Positions 1 through 11,415 of a DNA stretch of 64,000 nt are shown piece by piece. Where the stretch lies: NCBI GenBank assembly GCA_949130495.1, contig OX422218.1, positions 44,586,651 through 44,650,650 on the forward strand, read 5' to 3'. Under the pieces are notes generated by a model that saw only the letters and a list, made by a program, of their open reading frames with translations, did no database searches and had not been told where the DNA came from. Each line of letters begins with the position of its first letter. Within the stretch, counting starts at the first letter, position 1. The position numbers and the translations under genes are program-made. This DNA comes from Sambucus nigra (taxonomy: Eukaryota > Streptophyta > Magnoliopsida > Dipsacales > Adoxaceae).

Positions 1-1134
1 CGAAAATTCATTTTGATTCAAATTCTTACGGATGCACTCACAAACGAATCACTCGAATTGTGGTTGTTTTCTCTCGGAATGCATGATATAAAGAGTGAAT
101 ATAATGGACACAAATTCACGCATACAAAATTGAAAAGAAGGAAATATATGGTGAAAAGATCTCATCATCGGAATACAATTATTAGGAAACGGGAAATATC
201 ATCTCTTAATCACACCATTTTAATATCTTTTATTATATTTTCATTTCTTAGCTCTCCATGCAGTAATTAATTTCGCCATTCGGACTCGGTTAGGACTTTT
301 CGGGTTAAAAAGTGTAAAGGGTAAAAATGAGAATGGACGGAATGTTCGGAATTAGAAAATGTCCTTATGACGTCCATTAGTGCTTTTTCGAGAATTTTGC
401 TCATTTTTATCTTTCTTTTTCTTTTGTCATTTTTTTCTTTTTTTTCTTGCTATTTTTCTTTTCTTGCCCTTTTTTTATTACACACTTTGGACTTACTTGA
501 TGAATTTGCAATTTTTCACAATTCCGGGCTATTTGGGTTTTTCGGGTTATCAAACGAAAGGAAAATATTTTATTAGGCTCAAAGTGGGTTGCAAAGAGAG
601 AATTTTTTCACAACTTTATTATGGCTCATATTTTTGGGTTGAACAAAAGAAGGCCTACTTCATTGTCCAAATTGCTAATCACATTGCCATATGCATCTTG
701 AGATTAATTAAGTTTAGAGATATATTTAGCACGAATTTCGAGACAACATTTCACACATTTCCCATAACCAATCAAAATAAAGGATTGAGATCATCAACGA
801 CTTATTAAAATGCCGAAAAGAACTTTGAGTTAATCATAAACTCAGATTGATTTAAAAACTCATAAAAAATTGAAAGGCTCGAAATCTCACCGGGTTTGAT
901 CAATCTCCACACTTATTCGTTAATTCCTCAATTTTCTTTCAATGTCCATCTTCGGTCAATTTTGGCTTAGTGCATTTTGATTGTTAACAATTTGAGACTT
1001 TAAATAGAATAAAGGTGATATTTTTGAAGCTTTTAAATTATAATTTTTATTTATTTTGAAGAAAAATAATGTTGGCTTTTTTCAAAAAAATTCAATGTTT
1101 TTGGAAATTTTTGAAATTTTCTAAAAAAAACATA

Positions 1135-1213
1135 CTTGGGAAGAACATATGATCGAATCAATGAATCTAAACACACTTGAAAAGAACATGTGATCGAATC
1201 AATGAATCTAAAC
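1135..1213. repeat. Two-copy tandem duplication, ~41-bp unit
   Basis: Two adjacent copies share GATCGAATCAATGAATCTAA, preceded by AAGAACATATGAT or AAGAACATGTGAT. They differ at a few bases and lie in the non-coding part of element G. Confidence 0.85.
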
Positions 1214-1476
1214 AATAAACGGGAAGAATATCCCACATCCCCTAACTTAAATGTTACATTGTCCTCAACGCGAATCAAGAACACAACATAAAGTGAGGAA
1301 AAGAAAGATATTACCCAAATATAGTGATCCTCGAAAAGTACGAGTCCATTGAATCTACAAAACATGTTAGAATCAAGCATAACAAAAAGAATAACAAAAA
1401 CTCTACCATCGAAAGTAGACTATAATAAAAGAGAAAAAGTAATAATAAAAAAAACTAATTATTTACAACCTAAAAT

Positions 1477-2594
1477 TTAAACGACTAATAAATCATACAC
1501 TAGAAGTCGAAAAATTTGAGGGTCCACCCAAAATACAATTTGACTTTGAGGGATTAATGGTGTGCCCTCACTAGAAAGCATGTCGCCCGGACAATAAGAA
1601 TTCGGTTGGAAAAATGGAAGGCATGTGCAACGCGGAAGAAATGAACCATCACCAATTAAAAATTTTAGGGGGATAATGATGGATTTGAGTGCATAGTGGG
1701 ACAAGTACCATTGGGATCCAAGAAAAATAGAATCACGTCCCAAAGATTTTTCAAGTAGTATGGGAAGCAGAGCACACAAACAGAAAGAGTCCATGTTGGA
1801 AAACAATTCAAGCATAGAGTCATTGTCCTCAAAATCTTCTCCCCTAAAATTTTCAATCGGATCTAGTGGAGTGACACGTCTAAGTGAATGGAACGTAAGA
1901 TGAAGCATCTCAAAAAAATATTCCCATACAAGAATCGGATCAACATACTCAAGACATTCATCCAATTCTTGTTATGGATTTAATGGTTCGATAATAATGG
2001 GGACACAAGGAAACAAATGATCTTCAACCTCAATAGGTGTTGAAATATTTATAAGAGGTTGAGATTCAAAAGTACTTGGATCATTCTCAATGATTTCGTT
2101 CTCAAAAGTATTAGGTGAAGCACAAGTCTCGACCTTCTCTAAGTTGTCCAAATAATCATTAAACTCCTTACAAGTTGCTCTAATTTTCAACTCTGTAGCA
2201 GCAAGGTCATCAGATTGCTTTTTGATAATAATCAAGAGTTCTTCCAAATTAGGCTTCCTTGGTTCTAGCACCTTGGATTCCTCATTTGGTTGAAAACATT
2301 CTTCAACTTCAAAAATATCGGAACAAAAATCCTCATTGGGTTCAAATAATGCATCTAACTCTTGCTCCCAATAACGATTTTTTTCTCGATAATCTTTTTC
2401 AAGTCCTTCTTCTTCAAGTAATTTATTTTGGTAAATTTGGATGGCCTTAGCACTGGCCTTGTATTTATGAGATTAATCTTTAGTGATATTGATCCAATGT
2501 TCATAAGTCTTGAGCTCCTCCTCCTCACTATTATCATAACAATTAAAGCCACTAAAAAAGTTAAAGTAAGAAATTTCAAATTGGGCAATTCAAG
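1477..2594 (-). pseudogene. Unassigned ORF of LTR element G (decayed)
   Basis: One minus-strand frame is open from about 2594 to a stop at 1477, broken only by in-frame stops at 2473-2475 and 1972-1974 (about 370 codons). The N-terminal third is rich in E, K and N and probably helical (segments such as EEEELKTYEHW and KLLEEEGLEKDYREKNRYW). The middle carries acidic Ser/Thr-rich sequence; the C-terminal third is hydrophobic and Cys/Pro-rich (RCTCLPFFQPNSYCPGDM). It is the first coding region after the primer-binding site, where gag would normally lie, but I see no CCHC knuckle and no gag fold motif that I recognise. The start is not determinable: the frame upstream ends at a TGA, and an unmarked splice or frameshift could extend it. 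I do not recognise the family. The long same-frame openness says it was once translated. Confidence 0.5.
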
Positions 2595-2685
2595 AACGTG
2601 ACACCCATATTTCTGAATTTTTTTTTTATTATTTTTTTTAAAGTTCAAATTTGGGATTAACCAACCTAACCTAAAGTCTACCTAA

Positions 2686-2704
2686 TTCTCCGGCAAAGGC
2701 GCCA
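2686..2704 (-). other. Primer-binding site of element G (tRNA-Asp-like)
   Basis: The minus strand reads TGGCGCCTTTGCCGGAGAA three bases inside the LTR end. This closely resembles the complement of a plant tRNA-Asp 3' end (TGGCGCCGTTGCCGGGGA), the primer used by Athila-type elements. Confidence 0.75.
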
Positions 2705-2707
2705 TTT

Positions 2708-4199
2708 TGATTGAGTCGAAAAACCGAGCGTCCGTGTAGATATGCTAGTCGTTGTTATCGGCTTCCAACCACAATACCAAAAACCTAAACTTGTAACTAC
2801 ACTCTTAAGGAGTACAGTGGTGAGTCTGGATATCGAATCCTCATGGAACTAGGACGAGTGAACGTGACGATAATGATAAGGTAGTTTAATCCTAAAGTTG
2901 ATATTAAAATAAAAGAAAAGAAAAAGATGATTGATTTTTGGATTTTATCTATGAATTAACTAAATTTAATTAAATTAACCTACGAAAGCAAAATTAACTA
3001 ACTAAGAAGGAATAAATATGAGTGAAGAAATGGGTTAAGAATACACTCCCCCAAACCCTAGTGTGTATTCCAGTACAAAATTAGTCATAAATTAGATAAT
3101 TTATCAGACCCAGTCTTTAGTACTCCAAAACATTACATATATGAGGTTCAAACCCGCATCATACATAATCAAAGAATGAGTAAAGCAGTGTCGCAATAGT
3201 TCACGCGCGTTGCTTCCTTAAGCACCCCGGTTAGCTAGGGAAAACGAGGTCAAAAGGTCTACAATGGTTGTGAAACTATATAAGACTATCTAATCACTTA
3301 TTTAATTTAGAGGACAAATTTTATATCTATGCATACCACATCGGGTTGGGTTCATGCATCCCCACCCTTAAAAACTTAGCTTAACATAATTAAAATAAAA
3401 GAAAATTTAAAAATGAAAGTGTAGGAATTCATAACTAAATCTAGAAAATTGAGAACATGACTTTAATTGGGATTGGAAAACTAGAAAGCAACAATTAATT
3501 AAACTTACTATGAAAGCAGTAAAAACAATAAATTAAAATTACTTACAATAGATGAATGATGAATATTGAATAGATCTTTAAATCTTGAATAGTAGCCAAA
3601 CTTCAAAACTAGGGTTCTTGGATACAAGAATCCTAGCCTCCTACAACGTGAAGTAACAAACCTCATTTCTTCCTACTAGGGTTTGCCCTTTTATATATCT
3701 CAAAAATGACTCTTCCCATGCCTCTCCACGTTTTACAACTAACAAAAAGGAATTATACAAGAAATTTCAAGAGTTGAAACTCTTCAGCTTCCAGAATTAA
3801 TTTCAACTTTGACTTTCTGTCTCCAACTTTAAATGGGCATAACTTTTTCATCGTAGCTCGGATTAGGGTGCCATTTTTTCCAATGTTCTTATAATTTAGA
3901 GATATTAAACTTTATAGTTTTCCCCACCACCGTAATATATATGTAAAATTCCAAAAATGCCCTTGAACTCCCCATTTCTTGCTTTCTTTCACTGTTTTGC
4001 ATTCCCTTTCGCACTAATTTTCATGAAATACCTGTAAAACACATAAGAGATTAACAAAATATGAAATAATTGCCAAAAAGGGTTAGTATCATAAATATAA
4101 AATAAATCTAAGCTATTTAGAATGCACGGGATTATAAAAATACCGAAATTAAGGGGATAAATGTGAAGAATTTATGCCTAATCAAGATGATATTCCACA
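2708..4199 (-). repeat. 5' LTR of element G (minus strand)
   Basis: About 1492 bp bounded on the minus strand by TGTGGAATATC at 4199 and by CAATCA at 2708, next to the primer-binding site. The outer edge is inferred from the TG dinucleotide and the following typical A/T-rich LTR start; the partner LTR is outside the window, so the edge and any target duplication (the next five bases are CATTA) cannot be confirmed. Confidence 0.6.
3689..3700 (-). promoter_or_regulatory. TATA box in LTR of element G
   Basis: The minus strand reads AGATATATAAAAGGG within the LTR, upstream of the expected R region. Plausible RNA polymerase II TATA element; no transcript evidence. Confidence 0.45.
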
Positions 4200-4220
4200 C
4201 ATTACTCTTACTAGCTCGGC

Positions 4221-4225
4221 GTTAG
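4221..4225. repeat. Target site duplication, left copy (GTTAG)
   Basis: GTTAG immediately precedes the 5' LTR of element T and is matched at 13775-13779. Confidence 0.9.
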
Positions 4226-6584
4226 TGTAAGGCCCTAAAACACAATTAGTAAGGTTAATTATACGATTAAGTATAAGTTATGAGTTATAAGTTATAAATT
4301 GGTTATGTGGTTAAATGCATCATGAAAATTTGTTTCTAAATGCATCATTATGTTTATAAAAAGTAAGCTAGAGTGTTGGTGTGAAAGTGGCGATGTTTGG
4401 TCGCCAAATGTGAAAGTTATGAAATTTTGAGTAAATAATTACTCTTCTGTTCGAGCCCAAATTAGGTGTACTAGTTTTATGATTTTGGGAAGACACAAAA
4501 CACGAAAGTTGTATATGTTTAAGTTATATACTCATAGACACAAAGTTAGAGTAAATCGGGGCCCGAAATAGTGAGTTATGGTGATTTTACGAGGCAGGAC
4601 AAATCTGTCATTAACGGAATTGTCCTATTGGACCCCTTGCCCAACGAATCGCGTAATACCACCTTAAAGTGGTCCCATAGCCACGTTTTTTAGCTCATAA
4701 GGCAGAACTTATCATCTTTTTCATTTCCTATTACAAGCTTGAGAAAAATATGCTTATGGAGAGAGAAAAACAAAGTTAAGGAAGAATTTCTTTGAAAATT
4801 CACCATAAATCGAGGAATTCTCGTAAGGTAATTACATCTTTATTAAAGTTTGTCGCATGGATGAGTTATATACTTGGCATGTTTTTATTTATGATTTGGA
4901 TATATATTTTAATAATACCCATATTGCTGAATTGTGTTGGAACAAGGATGGGTTAAGAACATAAGTTAGAACCAGAGCTAGGATCGTAAATGCATACTTT
5001 AAAGTCCTAAATTTACATCATCTTTTCGTAAAGCATTTTGATTTAGAAAATTCACGATTTTGATGTATATTTCTGCTAAAACATGTTTATTATATGTTTC
5101 CATGAATTATACCCAAGGTCAAGGTTATGTATGCTTAAAAATGTTAAGTTATGCCTTAATGTTGTATTTTGACCTAGTTATGCTAAACATGGTATAAATC
5201 ATGGAATACTTATTGGAATTGAGTGATTCAAGTTGGAGAGTAAAATACACTCATACATATATAACATATCCGAAAATTGTGTAAAAATACCAAGGAATGA
5301 ACCCTTGGTGATAGTTTGAAGTCTTGGTTTAAAATCTTCCCTAAAGGAGCAAGAATGCATACCAAGTGTTTGACGTTTTGCTCGACATAGAAAATGAGCC
5401 CTAGAAATTATGAAACATTAAATTTGTATTATTCAATGTGTTTACTGATATTGGGTGGAATATCATGAAAAGTTATGTTGTACAAAAATTATGAGAATTC
5501 CAGGAAGTTGAAGTTGTGTTGTTGTTTTTCTTGAGAAACGATTTGGAAAAGGCTGTAATAAAATGGGCATAACTTTGTCTAGCAAATTCGTAATTTAATT
5601 CTGTAAATTGTGTTAGAACCCTAATTAATTGGGTGTTATATAAATGTGAAGTGTCATATGTAATTCCTCCTTAGTTATTTCTGATTGACCAAATTATGTG
5701 ATGTGTTACTGGGTTTGATGTTAATCGGTGTATTCAAATACTAACGATATTGACTTGTTAGGTGGGGAAGCAGCTAATACTACCATACCAAGGAAGTAGT
5801 TGGTATTAATCTTAGCACCAAATCCAAGGTGAGTGACCTTCCTTATGAAATATAAATGCTTATAATTTCATATGGAAATGTGTAGTTAAACACGTGTGAA
5901 AATGTTTATGGGAGTGATATTGTTTTTATGAAGCATATGCATATGATTAAAAATGTTAAGCGATGTTATATAATGATATGGGCTAGTGAGTCCTTTATCT
6001 AATGTTAAGGACTGTGGTGGGTCCTACGGGATGTGGTGGTCCTGTTAATCCAACTTAAAGGTTTGTGTACTCGGGCCTAATAAAGGGATGTGGTGGTCCC
6101 TAATAATTGTGGTGGGTTAATTGGACTGTGGCGGGTCCAGGCTTGCGAGAGTTTCACAATTCCTGTTGGGTTATAGCATTAGAAAAAAATAAAAATGGTT
6201 ATTCAAATTGTTTATATGTGTGGTATGTGGTCATTCACTAAGCCTTTATAGCTTACACTCCTATAATATTTTGTTTCAGGTATGCTTATAATTTGGAGTT
6301 CACTGCCAAGTTAGGACCTTAAAACGGGGGAGTGATGGATATTTAGTATGGTTTGAATATCATGATTTCTTTTGTGTAATTATTAAACTAAGGATCTTGG
6401 TTATGTAAAGTTATGTAGTACTTATTAGTTATAAGTAAAGGCAGTTATGTTTTCATCTACACGTACCTTTGGGGGAAAAAAATCTTATGCTGTTTTCCTT
6501 AGAGATTTAAATTAAAGCATTGTTTAAGCCAATTTATCTCTAATTAAAAGGATGAGTTCAAAAAAATTAAGTCGGGGCGCGACA
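4226..6584 (+). repeat. 5' LTR of element T
   Basis: Starts TGTAAGGCCC and ends GGGGCGCGACA, directly before the primer-binding site; 2359 bp, collinear and without net indels against the 3' LTR. Confidence 0.95.
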
Positions 6585-6587
6585 ACT

Positions 6588-6599
6588 TGGTATCAGAGC
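6588..6599 (+). other. Primer-binding site of element T
   Basis: TGGTATCAGAGC three bases after the LTR end; complementary to the 3' end of plant initiator-methionine tRNA. Confidence 0.9.
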
Positions 6600-6747
6600 G
6601 TGGCCATTGGGTTCTGGATAGGGTGTGGGGTCTAGATTGGCAGTGGACACTAGAAAGTGAGTCTGTTATGCACCTGGATTTTGACTAAAAATGTTAATAT
6701 TAAATTGCTGCTATTGTATTTTGTTTAAGTGAGTTATATCGCAGTGA

Positions 6748-9700
6748 ATGATGGATCCACATGAGCCACATGATGGAGCGGAGGTTGAGGCATCTTATGT
6801 TCCTAATAGTTAGCAAGGACATAGATATATTCAAGTGGAGGAACCGGAGGTGCAACAACAACCTATTGATGATGTGGGAAGAATATTACGTGTTGTGGCA
6901 CAACTTATGGAACAAGAAAGAGGTGGAGAACATGGGGGGGATAGGGACAAATTACATGAGAGGTTCATGAAGTTAAATCCGCCTGCATTTACTGGGACTA
7001 CGGATCCGTTAGTGGCAGAGGGGTGGGTTAGAAAGATGGAAACAATATTTAAGGTGATGGAAGTGCGAGATGAACAAAAGGTTTTGTTAGCAACCTTTAG
7101 GTTAGAGGCTGATGCAAAGTTATGGTGGCATGCAACAGAAAGGTTACTTACTACAATGGGGGGAGTGGTTCCAATAAATCCTCCACAAATTACATGGGAG
7201 AGGTTTGTGAAGGTGTTCTTTGAAAAATATTTCCCAAGGCTTTATAGGAAAGAGAAAGAGGAAGAATTTATCACGTTGAAACAAGGGAACCGAACAGTGG
7301 CAGAGTATGAAGCTTTATTTATATCCTTATCAAGATTTGCACCTGACTTGGTGAGGACGGAAGAAAGTAAATGTGATCGGTTTCAAACCGGGTTGAGTGT
7401 AGAGATAAAAAGCATGGTTGCTAATATGAAGATCATAGATTATGTGGACTTGGTTGATAGGGCCATGGTGTCAGAAAAGTCAATGAAAGAAATGCAAGCT
7501 GAACGCTCGAAGAAAGCTAGACATGATGTTATAAGATCATATGGATGGGAGACGGGAACCTCAACTCAGATTGTAGCACGAGGAGTACCTAAGGAACAAG
7601 AATTTAAAAATAATAGAAGTGCACGTGGAAGATTTCAAGCTCGAGGTGGAAGGACTGGGATGAATTGGTCAGAAAATGCATCTGTGTTGGTGCCGAGGGC
7701 TATATTTTGTTGTAGATGTGGTGGTCAAGGGCACATGTCTCGAGAGTGTACAATAGCTGAGACGACACCTTTGTGTTTCCATTGTCATCAACCGGGGCAA
7801 TTACGAAAGAATTGTCCAGCGATGGGAGCTACAACATCAGTTGGGAGTGTGGCAGTAGGAGGTAGGAGTTCTACACAGAATGTAACCAGGGGAGGTAGAG
7901 GAGGTATATCGCAAAGTCAAGGCCAAGGTAGAGTGTTTGCACTGACGCAACAAGATGCACAAGCTATGCCTAACGTAGTGGCAGGTACACTTCCTATTGG
8001 TGATAAAGATGCTTATGTGTTGATAGATCCTGGTTCTACACATTATTTTGTGTCTTTGCTTTATCTGTTGCATCTTAATAAACCATTATCATCATTAGAT
8101 TCTAGTTTAGCTATTGTTACTCCAGTAGGGGGGTTGGTTTTTATTGAGAGGGTATATAGGGAGTGTGTGGTGCGAGTGGGTGAAAAAGAATTACTAGTTG
8201 ACTTATTACCTCTCGATATGCGCGACTTTGATGTAATACTGGGTATGGATTGGTTAGCTTAATATCATGTATGTTTGGATTGCTTTAAAAAGGAGGTAGT
8301 GTTTCAGTTACCGGGTGAACCTGAATTTAAATTTATTGGGGAACGAAATGTCACTCCAACTTGTTTGATTTCTGCTACAAAATGTTATGAACTGCTAAGG
8401 AAAGGATGTGAGGGTTATCTTGCCCATGTGGTGGACATACGACAAGAGGCTGGAAAATTATCAGATATACCAGTAGTTAATGAGTTTGCAGATGTCTTAC
8501 CGGAAGAACTCCCAGGGTTAGCACCAGACCGTGAGGTAGAATTTGCGATTGAGTTGGTACCAGGCACCGCACCGATATCTATTGCACCATATCGCATGGC
8601 ACCTACAGAATTAAAGGAGCTAAAAATACAGTTGCAAGATTTGTTAGACCGTGGTTTTATAAGGCCTAGTGTATCACCGTGGGGAGCCCCAGTATTGTTT
8701 GTGAAGAAGAAAGAGGGAACCATGAGGCCGTGCATCGATTATCGTCAATTGAATAAGGTGACTATCCGTAATAAATACCCACTACCCCGCATTGATGACT
8801 TCTTCGATCAGTTGCAAGGAGCCAAAGTGTTTTCTAAGATTGATCTCAGATCCGGATATCATCAATTGAAAGTAAGAGATTGTGACATTTCTAAAACTGC
8901 TTTTCGTTCCAGGTATGGACATTATGAATTTCTTGTCATGCCATTTGGGTTGACAAATGCACCGGCTGTATTCATGGATTTGATGAACCGTATATTTCAC
9001 CCATATGTGGATTCTTTTGTTATTGTCTTCATCGATGATATTTTGATATATTCTCGTAGTAGGGATGAGCATGAATGCCACCTGCGTCTTATTTTACAGA
9101 CCTTGCGAGAGAAGCAGTTGTATGCTAAATTTTCTAAATGTGAATTTTGGCTAGACAAGGTAGTATTTTTGGGGCATGTTATTTCTGCCGATGGTATTTG
9201 TGTAGATCCCAAGAAGGTTGAAGCAGTAATGAATTGGGAAAGACCAACTAGTGTGACAGAGGTGCGTAGCTTTTCGGGATTGGCGGGCTATTACAGGAGG
9301 TTTATACCGGGGTTTTCTTCTATTGCATTGCCATTAACTAAGCTTACCAGAAAGGAGAACAAGTTTGTGTGGAGTGGCGATTGTGATAAAAGCTTTGAAA
9401 ATTTAAAGGGTAAGTTGACATCAGCTCCAGTATTGACTATCCCAACGGGTACAGAAGGTTTAGTTATTTATAGTGATGCCTCGTATCAAGGACTCGGTTG
9501 TGTGTTAATGCAGCATGGAAAGGTAATTGCTTTTGCTTCTCGACAGTTAAAGATACATGAACGCAACTACCCTACACACGATCTTGAGTTGGCTGCAGTA
9601 GTTTTTGCATTAAAAATCTGGAGACACTACTTATATGGTGTTAGTTGTGAAATTTTTACTGACCATCAAAGCTTAAAATACTTGTTTACACAAAAAGACT

Positions 9701-11379
9701 TGAACTTGAGGCAAAGAAGGTGGATGGAACTTATAAAAGATTATGATTGTACGATACATCACCATCCAGGTAAAGCTAATGTTGTTGCTGATGCTTTGAG
9801 TAGAAAATCTCTAGGAATAGTATCTTGTATTTATTGTATTCGAGTTGATCTGCTGAGAGAGTTAGCTTTAATGGGGGTGGAATTAACTTTGAATGAGTCT
9901 TACGGAATAGTAGCACATTTAAATGTTAGACCCACATTGATAGACTGGATAAAACAAGCACAAGGAGGAGATACAGAATTGGAGAAAGTTAGAGACAATA
10001 TGAAAAAGGGTAAAGCAAATGAATTTTCTATTCGGGATGATGACATTGTTATGTATGGGAATCGTTTGTGTGTACCTAATGTGCCTGATTTGAGAAGAAT
10101 GATTTTAGAGGAATCCCACTGTTCTTTATATGCTATGCATCCAGGGAGCACGAAACTGTATAGAGATTTGAAATAATGTTATTGGTGGTCGGGAATGAAA
10201 CACGACATTGCGGATTTTGTTACTAGATGTCTAGTTTTCCAACAGGTGAAGGTGGAGCATCAGAAGCCAAGTGGATTACTACAACCCTTACCTATCCCTG
10301 AGTGGAAATGGGAGCATGTTACTACAGATTTTGTTGTAGGTTTACCAAAATCATCACGAGGGTTTGATTCTATTTGGGTTGTCGTTGATAGGTTGACTAA
10401 GTCTGCACATTTTCTTCCTGTTAAAACTACTTACTCCATGGATAGGTATGCCAAATTATATGTGGATGAGATTATTAGATTGCACGATGCACCTGCTTCT
10501 ATTATTTCTGATCGAGATCCTAAGTTTACTTCTCACTTTTGGCCTAGTTTACAAGAAGCTTTGGGGACTAAATTGAAATTTAGTACAGCTTTTCATCCTC
10601 AAACTGATGGGCAGTCAGAAAGAACGATCCAAACACTTGAAGACATGTTACGAATCTGTGTGTTGGAGTTCAAGGGGAGTTGGGATGAACATTTGCCACT
10701 AATAGAGTTTGCTTATAATAATAGCAATCATTCGAGTATTGAGATGGCTCCTTATGAAGCTTTGTATGGGAGAAAATGCAGAACTCCAGTGTGATGGACT
10801 GAAGTAGGAGAACGAAAACTACTTGGGCCAGAAATCGTACAGCAGACTACTGAAAAGATCAATCTCATCCATAATCACTTAAAGGTGGCGCAAAGTAGAC
10901 AGAAAAGTTATGCAGACAACCGAAGGAAAGAATTGAAATTTGAGGAAGGTGATCGAGTATTCCTACGTGTTTCTCCTTGGAGAGGGGTTATGATATTTGG
11001 GAAGAAGGGAAAGTTAACTCCCAGGTACATTGGACCTTATGAGATAGTGAAACGGGTTGGATCTGTAGCTTATAAGTTGGCATTACCACCAGAATTATCT
11101 CGGATACACGATGTTTTTCATATATCGATGTTACGTAAGTATGTGCCCGATCCTTCACATGTGTTTATTTCACAACCGATAGAGCTTCAAGATGACTTAA
11201 CTTACATGGAGGAACCAATTGCTATTGTAGATCGAAAAGAGCAAATGTTACGTAGTAAAACCATTTCACTAGTTAAGGTGATGTGGAGAAGTCAGAATGT
11301 GGAGTATGCCACCTGGGAAGGGGAGGATAACATGAAGAAGCAATATCCTCAATTGTTTGGTAAGTTTCTTATCCGTTAA
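6748..11379 (+). pseudogene. gag-pol: gag-pol polyprotein of element T, four nonsense codons
   Basis: One frame of 1544 codons with no frameshift. In-frame stops lie at 6811-6813 (TAG), 8260-8262 (TAA), 10174-10176 (TAA) and 10792-10794 (TGA). The start is ATG 6748 (or 6751). Order: gag domain (WWHATERLL, YFPRLYRKEKEEEF); CCHC knuckle CCRCGGQGHMSREC and a second one whose histidine is Gln (codon 7798-7800); aspartic protease (VLIDPGSTHYF); reverse transcriptase ([19 protein letters not shown] with FIDD at 9028-9039); RNase H (VIYSDAS, DLELAA, FTDHQSL, ADALSR); integrase HHCC region, where the last Cys is Phe (10237-10239); DDE core (TTDFVVG, ISDRDPKF, DGQSERTIQ); GPY/F module (RYIGPYEIV) and chromodomain-like tail (LVKVMW, ATWEGEDNM). 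Such polyproteins make virus-like particles, copy RNA to cDNA and insert it. Stops plus lost zinc ligands make this copy inactive. Confidence 0.95.
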
Positions 11380-11401
11380 ATTTCGAGGACGAAATTTTTA
11401 T

Positions 11402-11413
11402 AAGAGGGGTAGA
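11402..11413 (+). other. Polypurine tract of element T
   Basis: AAGAGGGGTAGA just before the 3' LTR, the expected plus-strand priming site. It follows AATTTCGAGGACGAAATT (11380-11397), a motif repeated almost unchanged in elements C and F. Confidence 0.8.
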
Positions 11414-11415
11414 AT

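Larger units (their letters stand above)
1..2707 (-). mobile_element. Internal region of LTR retrotransposon G (left edge cut)
   Basis: Read on the minus strand, this lies downstream of a primer-binding site (2686-2704) and an LTR (2708-4199). It holds one decayed ORF (1477-2594) and then AT-rich non-coding sequence. Around 1240-1275 the minus strand reads GTTGAGGACAATGT followed by a purine-rich AGTTAGGGGATGTGGG stretch, a motif that I associate from memory with large non-autonomous plant LTR elements. No protease, reverse transcriptase, RNase H or integrase motif is visible, so the element looks non-autonomous unless they lie beyond the left edge. Positions 1-1050 contain only short chance frames and T-rich runs (around 410-480). 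Confidence 0.6.

Noticed and set aside
6588..6599. tRNA gene suggested by tRNA-like sequence
   Set aside because: Only the 12-base complement of a tRNA 3' end is present, as a primer-binding site; no cloverleaf.
8415..9212. Minus-strand frames of 70-106 codons across gag-pol of T
   Set aside because: Shadows of the RT coding frame with no domain of their own.
11380..11415. An envelope-like third ORF after pol in element T
   Set aside because: Only about 36 bp separate the pol stop from the 3' LTR; there is no room for env.
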